64,000 bases of DNA from Litsea cubeba (Eukaryota; Streptophyta; Magnoliopsida; Laurales; Lauraceae). Both the position numbers and the translations under genes were made by a program. The stretch lies in assembly GCA_012931725.1 (NCBI GenBank), contig CM022951.1:15284001-15348000 (forward strand). The letters run 5' to 3'. The notes below the pieces were generated by a model. The model saw nothing but the letters and a program-made list of their open reading frames with translations. It was not told the origin of the DNA and ran no database searches. Shown in pieces: positions 36,501 through 43,000 of this stretch. Each line of letters begins with the position of its first letter. The first letter of the stretch is position 1.

Positions 36501-37250
36501 TCTAAGGGAAGATGAAAAATGAAAATCCAACCATTAACCCTGTAATTCAATCCTAGGAAAGTCAGGGTCCCATATACATTGCTTCCATGGAGCTCATAAT
36601 CATTTGATTATGAGTTCAACCTATGAATATTAAAGAGGTGAGGAGGGACCATGTATTCATTTTACTTGAATGGGAGGTTATTTGATGGCCATGTTTGGAT
36701 CTTTCACCTTTGTTTCTTCAATTTTGGTCCCTTTGATAGGAATACATTCTTAAGATGCGTAGGAATTCAATTTCATGATAATACAAGACCTGAATATTTT
36801 TCCAATTTTGAAATAACTGAGAACAATCTGCAATAGGTCATTTTAATAGGCTCAATTAGCTATTGGCAGACTTGTAAGACTCTAGCATGTTATTAACAGA
36901 TAAGCTTCATCAGATTAAGGGATTAGAAAGGCTTTTTATGCTGTTGTAATATATGAAAGCACATAACAGTTGAGCAATGATACTACTTCGCTTTAGCCTC
37001 TTCATACATTAACTGGATTTCTTATCAACTATTTTATGACTGGGAACTTCTTGCTTTCTCCTGTAAGATCTGTAGCCATGATCGTTTATTGACAAATGCG
37101 TGCCAATCATACAAAATGCAGGGTGCTGCTTCTATGGCAGGCAGGAATATAACAATTCTACGCCAAGCTGGGGCAGCCTGCGATCATCCTATTGACCCAT
37201 CATATCCAGAAGGAGCATACCTTACCAATTACTTGCTTAGAGTGATGTAA
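6291..37250 (+). CDS. RlmI-like SAM-dependent rRNA (cytosine-C5) methyltransferase, C-terminal exons (5' end outside window)
   Basis: Exons 6291-6507, 20904-21090, 22075-22259, 30115-30252 and 37122-37250 join in frame and give about 284 residues ending in YLTNYLLRVM and TAA (37248-37250). Exon A carries the linker before the methyltransferase fold (LSGLIVDVFGNLAV). Exon B carries SAM motif I (VLDICCYSGGFALNAA). Exon C carries the acidic strand after motif I and the DLVILDPPKLAPRR motif. Exon D carries the TCSCS motif, which supplies the catalytic cysteine in m5C methyltransferases. This order matches the bacterial RlmI family, which methylates 23S rRNA; plant relatives are usually organelle-type proteins, but no targeting peptide is visible here. 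The N-terminal PUA region was not found in 1-6290. Introns are rich in transposons, yet coding frame and splice sites are intact, which suggests a functional gene. Confidence 0.9.
6782..7468 (+). mobile_element. 5'-truncated young RTE-type LINE copy
   Basis: Encodes an intact 3' end of an RTE-clade reverse transcriptase ORF (YLGSMVQQDG, ALLYGSECWAVK, MRMLRWMCG, RLRWFGHVRRRP, RGRPKRSWKETIKHDL) with stop at 7439-7441, followed by the tail GGCTTGGTTTGGTTTGG. A 17-bp target duplication TGTGTTGTGTG[C/T]GTGAT flanks it at 6765-6781 and 7469-7485, with one mismatch. Only the last quarter of the element inserted. Its sequence is about 98% identical by eye to the copy at 18593-19516. It landed inside an older RTE LINE whose sequence resumes right after the second duplication. 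Confidence 0.9.
7486..7693 (+). pseudogene. Old RTE LINE remnant, left part
   Basis: Reads GKSII, stop, ATFSLRQLMEKYR and MVFIDLEEAYDRVPRDLIWWVLD, the palm-domain block of RTE/BovB-like reverse transcriptases, with stops. It is interrupted at 7693 by the hAT-like element and continues at 12665 with the next RT block. Its own 5' part left of 6765 could not be recognised. Confidence 0.8.
7731..8008 (+). repeat. 5' LTR of the defective copia element
   Basis: 278 bp, from TGTCAAATATAAG to GCTACGTTTGATA. The ends form TGTCAAA/TTTGATA, an imperfect inverted repeat in which the usual terminal CA has become TA. It is directly followed by the primer site. Confidence 0.93.
8009..8021 (+). other. Primer-binding site for initiator tRNA-Met
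   Basis: TGGTATCAGAGCC immediately after the 5' LTR is complementary to the 3' end of plant initiator methionine tRNA, the standard copia primer. Confidence 0.9.
8382..11325 (+). pseudogene. Broken copia polyprotein: protease, integrase, RT, RNase H
   Basis: Starts with YLDSGASNHLT, the protease active site. Integrase follows: zinc-binding LWHSRLGHPNF...CATCKLGKSK, then SDVWG, SDSGGEY and NGVAERKN, supplying the catalytic D, D and E. RT has YVDDIIITGTD and RNase H has STEAEYRAM. Lesions: a stop near 8647, frameshifts near 9470 and 9622, a TGA replacing a conserved tryptophan at 9947-9949, and a deletion at 10614-10620 that removes about 45 residues between FLGLEVH and SGDPLSDP. The RNase H motif DADWAG has become DADCAG. 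It cannot make its own proteins. Confidence 0.93.
11323..11331 (+). other. Polypurine tract of the defective copia element
   Basis: GAGGGGGGG overlaps the pol stop codon and directly abuts the 3' LTR. Confidence 0.88.
11332..11622 (+). repeat. 3' LTR of the defective copia element
   Basis: 291 bp. Identical to the 5' LTR apart from about four substitutions and an extra 13-bp unit in the GCTGATTTGTAG run near 11480-11520. It is followed by the duplicated GCGGC and the remainder of the hAT-like element. Confidence 0.93.
12277..12589 (+). mobile_element. Miniature LTR retrotransposon (TRIM/SMART type), 313 bp
   Basis: Two 70-bp LTRs (12277-12346 and 12520-12589) begin TGTTAAGTAG and end TGACA. 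Directly after the first lies the primer site TGGTATCAGAGCC (12347-12359), and directly before the second the purine tract GAGGGGGGG (12511-12519). The target duplication TGACA is seen at 12272-12276 and 12590-12594. The 173-bp interior codes for nothing and contains a GC-rich segment of about 55 bp in two diverged copies (each starting CGCAGGGCA). The LTRs differ at about five positions. Such an element must be moved by enzymes of another LTR element. Confidence 0.93.
12665..13574 (+). pseudogene. Old RTE LINE remnant, right part with tail
   Basis: Continues the RT interrupted at 7693: GEFLVTISLHQGLALSPHLFALIIDELISQIQE, then MLFAN in place of the FADD active site, MTYGAECWPVKKQ and MRILRSMCGKMRK. 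Frames shift several times and the catalytic FADD is lost. It ends near a short TGATGATGATG run at 13572-13582, like the trinucleotide tails of RTE elements. It is clearly older than the two 98%-identical RTE copies at 6782 and 18593. Confidence 0.82.
13575..14284. other. Intronic sequence with a tandem duplication and a reverse RTE scrap
   Basis: Minus-strand bases 13610-13740 read KDMSLFGINSSLV.NRVDWRGKLINVI, resembling the RTE C-terminal block. Bases 14141-14190 and 14219-14284 are diverged copies of one segment (GATCGTAATCTATT, CATCATCATC, TTTGTCATGACCTG). The second copy was hit by the solo LTR at its ACCTG, and the interrupted copy continues at 16566. Confidence 0.5.
14285..16565 (+). 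mobile_element. Solo LTR of a gypsy-type (Tekay/Del-like) retrotransposon, 2281 bp
   Basis: Starts TGTAATATCCTGAGTTACTTGGG and ends CTTTGGGTCGTGACA, flanked by the 5-bp duplication ACCTG at 14280-14284 and 16566-16570. No primer site, coding region or second LTR follows, so the element collapsed by LTR-LTR recombination. The length and the TGTAATATCC...CGTGACA ends fit chromovirus LTRs of the Tekay/Del type. Bases 14880-15520 hold several diverged modules around GTGGGACCCAC and GGTCGACC. A TATA-like TATAAATATGG lies near 14486-14496. Confidence 0.85.
16566..18573. other. Non-coding intron sequence
   Basis: No gene or complete repeat recognised. A minus-strand TATAAATAGCCGTTGGC near 18162-18178 and repeated GGAAAnnnAATCACA units near 18190-18310 suggest an old LTR promoter on the minus strand, without a partner. 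Confidence 0.35.
18593..19516 (+). mobile_element. 5'-truncated young RTE-type LINE copy with 19-bp target duplication
   Basis: Flanked by TTAGTAAAAGTTAAGTTTA at 18574-18592 and 19517-19535. Encodes the RT from TKEFPITIGLHQGSALSPY through MLFADDIVLVDEM (the FADD catalytic motif) to the C-terminal domain, stop at 19483-19485, then the tail GGCTTGGTTTGGTTTGG. The open frame runs upstream into target DNA to 18493, so its first ~34 residues are host sequence fused by chance. It extends about 240 bp further 5' than the related copy at 6782-7468. Confidence 0.93.
19536..20283. other. Non-coding intron sequence with an LTR-like promoter
   Basis: TCTATAAATAGCCATTGG near 19972-19989 followed by AATAAAAG resembles the U3/R part of a copia LTR, possibly ending CCCTAACA near 20066. 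No partner LTR was found. Bases 20080-20170 are GA-rich low-complexity sequence. Confidence 0.35.
20284..20720 (-). pseudogene. RTE LINE 3' remnant, minus strand
   Basis: Minus-strand frames read MCGKTRKYRIKKDLIWEHLG, LRETPLRWFGNVQYWP and KRTWTEVVRIDLKKCNL...DRLQWKNKIHVGDPN, the C-terminal block of RTE reverse transcriptases. These are followed by the AT-GAT type tail seen on the plus strand as CATCGTCATCAATTCATCACC. Several indels make it an old copy. Confidence 0.75.
20904..21090 (+). CDS. Methyltransferase exon B (SAM motif I)
   Basis: Acceptor TTTTTTCCAG|GTTAAG, donor ATTG|GTATAG. Encodes VKENGISYTISLEGQKTGFY, ADQRENRY and then the SAM-binding loop VLDICCYSGGFALNAA. It ends after one base of a glycine codon completed by exon C. 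Confidence 0.92.
21643..21779. repeat. Near-perfect 137-bp palindrome (hairpin MITE) in intron B-C
   Basis: The inner arms 21682-21705 and 21716-21739 are 24 bp of perfect inverted repeat around a 10-base loop. The outer arms (from CTACATGGACTAAC at 21643 and ending GTTAGTCCATGTAG at 21779) also pair with few mismatches. The whole forms a single long stem when transcribed within the intron. It codes for nothing. The small size and full-length pairing fit a foldback MITE; no target duplication is obvious. Confidence 0.85.
22075..22259 (+). CDS. Methyltransferase exon C (DPPK motif)
   Basis: Acceptor TTTTCTAG|GCATTG, donor AGAAAG|GTACCT. The first two bases complete GGC. Encodes IDTSVPALELAKENI, the acidic SAM-ribose-binding segment, and DLVILDPPKLAPRRK. 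The total of 372 bases for exons B and C keeps frame. Confidence 0.92.
22555..22807 (+). repeat. 5' LTR of the nearly intact copia element
   Basis: 253 bp from TGTTAATGTG to CACATTCACA, with a TATATATATATG promoter-like stretch near 22741-22752. Confidence 0.94.
22808..22820 (+). other. Primer-binding site for initiator tRNA-Met
   Basis: TGGTATCAGAGCC directly follows the LTR and complements the 3' end of initiator methionine tRNA. Confidence 0.92.
22821..24011 (+). other. Untranslated leader of the copia element
   Basis: About 1.2 kb rich in GATCATC and GTGGCCCACCTGTGATCA repeats. No protein is supported. A shorter relative of this leader (GTGGCCCACCTGTGATCACTG) occurs at 8158-8180 in the defective copia element, showing that the two are related. 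Confidence 0.7.
24012..28130 (+). CDS. Copia Gag-Pol polyprotein with a single in-frame stop
   Basis: ATG at 24012 (MEKSEIHLIKFNGTNYPSW) fits a copia gag start, although the frame is open further upstream. Domains in order: gag (UBN2 type); zinc knuckle CFKCQTFGHFANQCKQRICNY and a second CCHC; protease FDSGASNHMTSS; integrase zinc finger LWHNRLGHPN...CTTCKLGKSK and catalytic HSDVWG, TDSGGEY, AERKN; RT with YVDDIIITGTD; RNase H with SDADWAGC, STEAEYRAM and HADNTSA; end VDSLASI. A TAA at 26292-26294 sits where the first copia element here has GAA (FFEN), so it looks like one nonsense mutation. The frame continues without shift to 28130. All catalytic motifs are intact. Confidence 0.94.
28129..28138 (+). 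other. Polypurine tract of the copia element
   Basis: GAGGGGGGGG overlaps the stop codon and abuts the LTR at 28139. Confidence 0.9.
28139..28389 (+). repeat. 3' LTR of the nearly intact copia element
   Basis: 251 bp, TGTTAATGTG to CACATTCACA, followed by the TGAAT duplication at 28390-28394. Confidence 0.94.
28794..29875 (+). mobile_element. Small non-coding LTR element (TRIM-like), about 1.1 kb
   Basis: The right LTR (29757-29875, 119 bp, TATTGGGAAAATCCC to GTTGGTACA) follows a purine tract GAGGGGGAG at 29748-29756. The left LTR ends at 28912 with the same TTGGTACA and shares the CCCACATCGCCCAA...TTCCACCTAT block, followed by TGGTTTCAGAG at 28913, a mutated tRNA-Met primer site. The 5' end of the left LTR is altered, so its start is approximate and no target duplication is seen. 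The 844-bp interior contains repeated CACCA/TCACCACC segments and no retroviral domains. Confidence 0.65.
30115..30252 (+). CDS. Methyltransferase exon D (catalytic cysteine)
   Basis: Acceptor CTTTTCAG|GTTCTA, donor CTTCAG|GTAAGT. Encodes 46 residues, VLQSASGMYRNLNALAMQIT and GGLLMTCSCSGAMTQ. The cysteine in TCSCS corresponds to the catalytic residue of RlmI-type enzymes. Confidence 0.92.
30381..31092. mobile_element. About 313-bp MITE (TAGGGCTTGTTTGG family), split by an L1 fragment
   Basis: Left end TAGGGCTTGTTTGGCAACTC; right end CCAAACAGCCCCTA, which is the inverted repeat of the left end with small differences. The L1 insertion 30692-31077 duplicated 13 bp of the right end. A second copy lies at 48258-48565. 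The interior is A-rich without coding potential. The end sequence suits hAT-type MITEs, but the flanking 8-mers match at only 5 of 8 positions, so the superfamily is uncertain. Confidence 0.75.
30692..31077 (+). mobile_element. 5'-truncated L1-type LINE fragment with RNase H end
   Basis: Flanked by the 13-bp duplication CCCAAACAGCCCC at 30679-30691 and 31078-31090 and ending in an A run. The open frame 30694-30876 reads LIVEGDSYCVIQWATW, then VSFHHIKRSANEEADRLAKA and stop. This is the end of the RNase H domain that plant L1 LINEs carry, with the GDS aspartate and the ANEEAD block. The intact frame and the A tail point to a relatively young insertion. Confidence 0.85.
31500..33980 (+). pseudogene. 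Decayed L1-type LINE, RT to RNase H
   Basis: Pieces read, in order: an RT block (GQGDPLS, then HLQFADDS at about 31797-31822 with the FADD motif); thumb and zinc-binding-type region (SWKAKY, MSVINRFGMLQCEFLWQGREVKKK); a tail block (MNQALLLKWIWKIGDGSDGL in shifted frame); and RNase H (FDGSANDNPGVVGLGG near 33461, HVKRSANSEADDLAKKGV near 33766). AATAAAATTGAG and A-rich DNA follow at 33945-33980. Many stops and shifts make it inactive. A 363-bp MITE interrupts it at 32845-33207. Confidence 0.82.
32845..33207. mobile_element. 363-bp MITE inside the decayed L1
   Basis: Left end TAGTTGTCAATTCCATTTCGG and right end, read inward, CATAGTGGTCAATTCCGTTTC form an imperfect terminal inverted repeat of roughly 28 bp. 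The 10-bp direct repeat GTTCTTCCCC at 32835-32844 and 33208-33217 is the target duplication, and L1 sequence resumes after it. A 9-11 bp duplication suggests a Mutator-type origin; no transposase is present. Confidence 0.78.
34603..35087. mobile_element. 485-bp hAT-like MITE rich in AACCG repeats
   Basis: Ends CTAGGGGTGCACA and TGTGCACCCCTAG are inverted repeats. The flanks TTGAAACT (34595-34602) and TTGAAAGG (35088-35095) are an 8-bp duplication with two mismatches. Both subterminal regions carry many CCGAACCGAA and CGGTTCGGTT units in opposite orientations, as in hAT elements with clustered binding sites. The interior is AT-rich. Confidence 0.82.
35704..36234. repeat. Foldback MITE of about 530 bp
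   Basis: The left arm (from TGTTTCGTTGAAGGCATTTC near 35704 to about 35945) and the right arm (about 36000 to 36234, ending GAAATGCCTTTAACCAAACA) are inverted copies over more than 200 bases with interspersed mismatches. For example, GATGCAAGAGTTTAGAATTTCAG (35780-35802) pairs with the matching block at 36112-36136. The centre holds repeated AGCATTTGGAATTCT boxes. It codes for nothing and would fold into one long stem. Confidence 0.78.
37122..37250 (+). CDS. Methyltransferase last exon E
   Basis: Acceptor AAATGCAG|GGTGCT. Encodes GAASMAGRNITILRQAGAAC, DHPIDPSYPEGAYLTNYLL and RVM, then TAA at 37248-37250. The ending is typical of RlmI-like proteins, where the HP and PEG.YL.. segments close the Rossmann fold. 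Confidence 0.92.
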   Translation, partial: GAASMAGRNITILRQAGAACDHPIDPSYPEGAYLTNYLLRVM

Positions 37251-37462
37251 ATTGGGGGAAAAAAAGAAACAGAGATGTATCTTCTACTGCACAGCATTGG
37301 GAACACTTTCCTCAACTATTTTTTGCATGGCTGATAATATAGCTTGTCGCCTTTTCACAAAATTGTGATAACCAGAGGGAATTTGTGAGATGAGAATTTC
37401 TAGGCAGCGAAACGAAAATTTTCTGTATACATGCATTTTAATCCTGAATGCTTTTGAAATAC

Positions 37463-37468
37463 AATAAA
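37463..37468 (+). terminator. Candidate polyadenylation signal of the methyltransferase gene
   Basis: AATAAA about 210 bases after the stop codon and before the ALIS stop codon on the other strand. It is the only AATAAA between the two stops that I noticed; its use is inferred. Confidence 0.4.
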
Positions 37469-37568
37469 TTCATGTGTGATAAAAATCTTAGAATACAAGC
37501 AATAGTTGCATTCACTAAAATTCATCATAATTCACAACATCACAACATAAGGCAAGTTTCGAAAACAT

Positions 37569-37623
37569 TCAATGGCCTGATGGGTTTCTGTTCCATGATA
37601 AATACGAAGGATCACCAAGCCGC
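37569..37623 (-). CDS. ALIS exon 8 (C-terminus)
   Basis: Acceptor TCTTTTGGCAG|GCGG, then RLGDPSYLSWNRNPSGH and TGA at 37571-37569. The LGDPSYLSWNRN ending is the family's cytosolic tail and confirms the splice choice. Confidence 0.93.
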
Positions 37624-40062
37624 CTGCCAAAAGAAAGGGTGATATCAATTTCATTGTAACTCTAATGAAATGACACTGCAACAGTGTTTTTCATCTGCTG
37701 AAAAAAAAGTATCTAATAAACAACTAGTGATATCAACATTTACAGCTCCCACATAAATAAAGGAGATGTGCAGATAGGGGTAAGATGGAATATGGAATAA
37801 GGATATACAAACAAGAACCACTCCCAATGAAAAAAAGCAAGAATAACTTGGATTGGTAAGTATAGGGATGTAAATGGGTTGTTTCATGTCACCGTTAATG
37901 AGGAGGTGGAACCAAAACCGTTTCGAAATTGGTTTCTTGGTTCTGAAACCAAAACTGTTAATGAGAAGATGGAACCGGAACCGTATATGCGACGGGTCTG
38001 GGTCTGGGTCTGGGTCCTGGTAGAGAAAAATATAGGGAAACAAACCTAATTTTTAGGTGATATTCTAAAAAATTAAGGTAATATGTCGGGTCACGGGTCC
38101 ACGGGCGGACCCAACTTGGAATCGGGCCCGGACATGTTTAGGTCAGGGGTCCAAAAAAAAAGGGACCCGGACCCATTTACATCCCTAAGTCAGTGACTGA
38201 CTGAGCTCTTACTAGATGTGATCATGAATGAGACTGACCTTGGCTTGACCAGGTATACGACGAAGAATGCCATGGCGAGAAATAAGCACAAGCTGCCAAC
38301 TGTGAGATAAGCAATGCCTAGGAAGTCATTCTTCCCTCCCAACCAGCTTGTCGTTGATAGCACCAGCTTCTTCTTTCCTCCAAAGCTGTAAGTGTTGTAA
38401 TTGTTCTGTAGAACCACAGTTATGACATCGTTCGCTTCAAGATCCACCTCTATCTTGCCATACAACTTCCTAAAGGTTGGGAGAGCTGCAGTTCGCATCC
38501 AGACAATAAGATTCTCTTGCTTGTTCAACTGTTTAAAAACCAAATAACAATCAAAATCTTGCTTAGTGATGTTCTTTCGCAAATCATACAAATAAGAAGT
38601 TAGTTAGCATAGCATACTGAAACGTTCGGAATTAGACTGCCACCGCCTATCAAAGTTCCATTCTGAAAATTTTTGGGGAAGACATCATTTCCAAATTTGC
38701 GGTCCCTATCACTCTTCCAGGAGATATCTTTCTTGTTCACATTCAGGGACAGTTCGTTGCGGGTGAAGCTGTATGTGTCATTAAAAAGACTCCAAGCGAT
38801 GAGACCGCAAGGAACAATTGGAGAGCCATCGGATGTGGTGTCTTCAGGATCACAACCACTGGTGGTGTTTGCTTTACTACCTTTCCTCAACTGCTCATCG
38901 TTTCGGCTCTTGACGTACCTATATTACAAATCGTTGTTGTACCAATGAAGGTGAGAAATAGTTATATCCAGAAATAGCTGGGCTCTTCTAAAGGAAATAC
39001 CTATGGCCTAGGCATGTGCAAGAAAAATGCAGACAATCCGATCATTTGTAACCCTTTCTTTAAGGGTGTCAAAGTTAGTCAACTTTTTAGCTGTTGGATG
39101 AAGCAACTGTTGCATATTTTGCACTATCAATTCAATGGGCACCATCAATCCAATGGTGCAGAATTTGGACATGTCAAATCAGGCTGAGTGCTAATTCATT
39201 TGTGGTTGGGTGGCACAAGCAAGATCATATTGCTCCAGAATTATGGCTGTTCAAGAAAATTTACATGCATGTGCACGCATAGAGATTTTGAGGACTCCAC
39301 CTCCCTTATTAAAGACATAATGACCAGGTCTATGGGTCCCAACAAAGCCCCATATGCCTAATCCAAATTACTCAAAGAGCCACAACCCACCCCAGCTCCC
39401 CGAATTGAATAAGTACCCACTGAAATTTGGTACTCATCTGAGACCACCTTTCATTTTACCATCACCCCAACCACGACCACCCCCTCATGATTTAGATGGA
39501 TCCAGGTGGGCCACACAGGCCAGACCATGACTTGCTCCAGAAGAGACTGGTTGAACCCCAATGTGTCTCTGTTATAAATGAGCCCATTGGTGCAATGGCC
39601 CTAGAGACTGGCTGTTCCTGAAAAAATCCCAGTGTGTCTCTGTTATAAATGAATCCATTGGTACAATGGCCCTAGATCAGCCCACCCATGTGGATGGGAT
39701 ATGTAGGGAACCCCCATGTGAATGGGTGGTATAAAAAATCACATCCACTTCGGACCCCTAGTGTTGAGGTCAAGGCACAGCTTATTTCTTTGGCACTGCT
39801 GACTTTACCAAATGGCTACAGGGTTTTATTTAACTAATGGCTAGGTCTGCACATTTACATTAAATACTCAAATTTCTTATTCTCCTTATTTATTTAAAAT
39901 GTTGTTTTAAAAACACTCTTGACAAACAACACCCAACACCACCCACCCACCAACACACACAAGGCTACATAGCGCCATGCATTTCCTCCTTAAATAATGC
40001 CTACCTCCAATGTGTGGGTTCCGTCTGTCTTCTTAAATTTTTTGTTACTTCTAATTGAGTCC

Positions 40063-40096
<34 letters not shown>

Positions 40097-43000
40097 CACA
40101 GCACACACCCACATGCACACAAGCAGACGCAACGCACATGCATCTTGAAATCAAATGAATGCCAACAGCTTCAACCCACTATGGTAAAATTACCCCAATT
40201 TCTATGACGCATGTCTTCAATTGTTCTAGATGAAGGCAGAAACAAACCTGCGATGATTTTGGTAGAAGTTGTCAAGCTGATAATACACATAAATAGGCTG
40301 CTTCATATGCTTAGGTACCTGCAAACAGCGGCATCATTATCAAGATTAGCTTTCAGTCTCTCCTTAATCAAGTATAGGGTTCTTTCTACTTATGAATTAG
40401 ACCAATGCCTATTGTGCAGAGAAAGAATAAGAAAGATAATGTAGATAAGGGAGAACAATTCATATGAGTAGACAGATGATCTACCTAGGTGGATCCATCA
40501 TTTATAGCTCACTTCTAACTATAGTTACAATTATACAAGCAATAAACAGCATTTCAGTTTACAAAGAATAATCAATAAGAATCACAAGGATAGGAAATAT
40601 TAATATCCTTATATGATACACTGCTCCTTTTCTGTACCAATAATTGGCACTCAAAATAATTGTCCAAACCCTAGCCTTTATAAGATATATTGTTCTGATG
40701 GGGCGACTTTCTCCTAGGGAATCCAGCAAGAAAGTCGTGCAGGATTTTAGGTTTACGCCTTCAATTCACGGGGCCTCAATTTTTGGGACTGGGGGGATTG
40801 AAAATCCCATAGGTAAAGATCTTGCTTGTTCTAAAAATCAAAATTGTATAAAAAATTATTCAAGGGGTTGAAACCAATCATATCATGAATCGTATTCGTG
40901 GGATTTTTTCCCTTGTAAAAAATGAAAAATCCATAAAAAAAAAAAAAAAACAGAGAAAAAATGTAGTCATTCATAATCAATCCATCTTCCATTCATAGTA
41001 ATATCAATACAGTAAGAAATACGACTCTAATACAATCATATGAAGAACATTAACTTTTTTTTTAATCGTACATGTGTGTGAATAGTTAAATATGTTTCAG
41101 ATATCAATGTTACTATTAAAAAAATAAACAGTTTCAGCATTTTTTTTCCTTAAAATAAATAAAAATAAATTCCGAATCACGAAAAATGTTACATCTCTTG
41201 AAGTTCAAATATGTGTCTAAGAAGAAAACCACCCCCTTCCCACCATAATAATAATAATAATAATAATAGTTAAGACGAAACCATACGCGTCTCGTCGAAC
41301 GGTCCAGTCACATGCCTATTCCTTGTTAATCTCTAAAACCTCTCCAAGTCCCCACAAATTCTTAGAGGTTGAATCAATCACTAAATAACCTCTTAAAATA
41401 GAAACACAAAAAAGTAAATTAAAAAAAAATACTAATATTAGCGCTTTGGTTATGGCTATTCTCGCCCAGATGAATCATTTAAATCATCATATTTGATCAA
41501 ATACGTATTGAATAATAAGATTCACATAGGATTCACCTATAAATGGGATTTGTTGCATAAATACGGATCTTTTTCCTTAAGATACCATTTGAATTGTAGG
41601 ATTTGTTTGTATGAATCCTATGTCTTTAACAACAATGGGTGTTAGCCCTGCAAGTATGTGGGTGTGTACCCTACCTCTAATCCTAACCATTGATTCAAAG
41701 AGATCTAATCCCAACATTAACTAAAAAAATAGTATCTTATCAGTAGTCCTAACAGTTAAAGAGATTGAATAATTTAAAAGAAGAAGAAGAAGAAGATCGA
41801 ATTCAGCCTACTTAACAGGAGGTTTCCATAAGAATGAGTGTATAAATTGAGGTTGGGCAGATCCATTTGGGATATCCTGGCTTGATTATGGTGAGTGCCA
41901 TTTTAGCTCCTCATTTATAACTTGCTTCTTACCATAAGTTATAACGATTACAAAGGAGATTGAAAGAATTGCATATTAAAAAGAATATTCAACCAAAATC
42001 AGACTCAATGTCTAGATATCTCATTTATAACTCGCTTCTTACCATAAGTTATTACAATTACAAAGGAGATTGAAAGCATTGCATATTGAAAAGAATAATA
42101 AAAAAAATCACAGAAAAAAAAAAAAAAAACCCTTATAAGATAAAAGTGCTTCTATGTATAACGGAGAATGGAATAGTTCATTCTCAACACATCAAAATTT
42201 GATTCTACACAAAGAAGTCAAAACCGAAATTGTCAGAATGGGTAAGCATTGGAACCAGTTCAAGCAAACCAGATATTTTTGTATGGGAACCTTACTGTTA
42301 AATTTCTCTGGCAAGTTTTGTTTGATGATGGATCCTGTATATGTGCGAGTTTTGTTGCCTTTTCACCTCTCAAGTTCTCTGGGATGCAAACAGTTTCATA
42401 GCGATCAACGATTTCAACAACCTAGGAGGAGGAAATCCATATCTCAATTACAAACATACAAGGCAGGACAAAAACTTGACAATAAACTAATAGAATGAAT
42501 GATTGCTTCAATCTCAAACATACATCCCGGGAAGCAAGCAAGGAAGCAACACCAATGGGAATGAAGATGACGCTAATGAGAGTGAATGCGGATATAACCT
42601 GCACGAATCATAAGACTTGACTTATCTTAGAAGTCATCCAATTTCCAAATTTAAGAAGCAAGCTACTGAATAAAAGAGCAATATCAGGTACACTCATAAG
42701 GCTACGGAGAAACAGTGGATGCTTGGGAGAAGGTACAATTGGAGCTTACCCATTTTGGTGTGAGAATTGGCTTGCAAGCTGGAAGCTCCTGCTGAGTAAA
42801 CTTCGAGTCTGAGAAAAATAATCAAAGTTATTTGAGGTTATCTGAGAACAGCAATATGTGGGTCGATGAATGAAGTGGGTTTCTATGGAAAAAAAAAGGG
42901 CTCACCCGGTGCACAAAGTGCTCCCCGGCTAAGCGGGGGTAGGGGGAGGGTGGGCGCATATGTACGCAGCCTTACCCTTGCATTTTTGCAAAGAGGCTGT

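Larger units (their letters stand above)
30253..37121 (+). other. Methyltransferase intron D-E, about 6.9 kb
   Basis: Contains a MITE with a nested L1 fragment, a decayed L1 with a nested MITE, a hAT-like MITE and a large foldback, listed separately. Bases 31091-31499, 33981-34594, 35096-35703 and 36240-37121 show no gene or complete repeat. The acceptor is ACAAAATGCAG ending at 37121. Confidence 0.75.
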
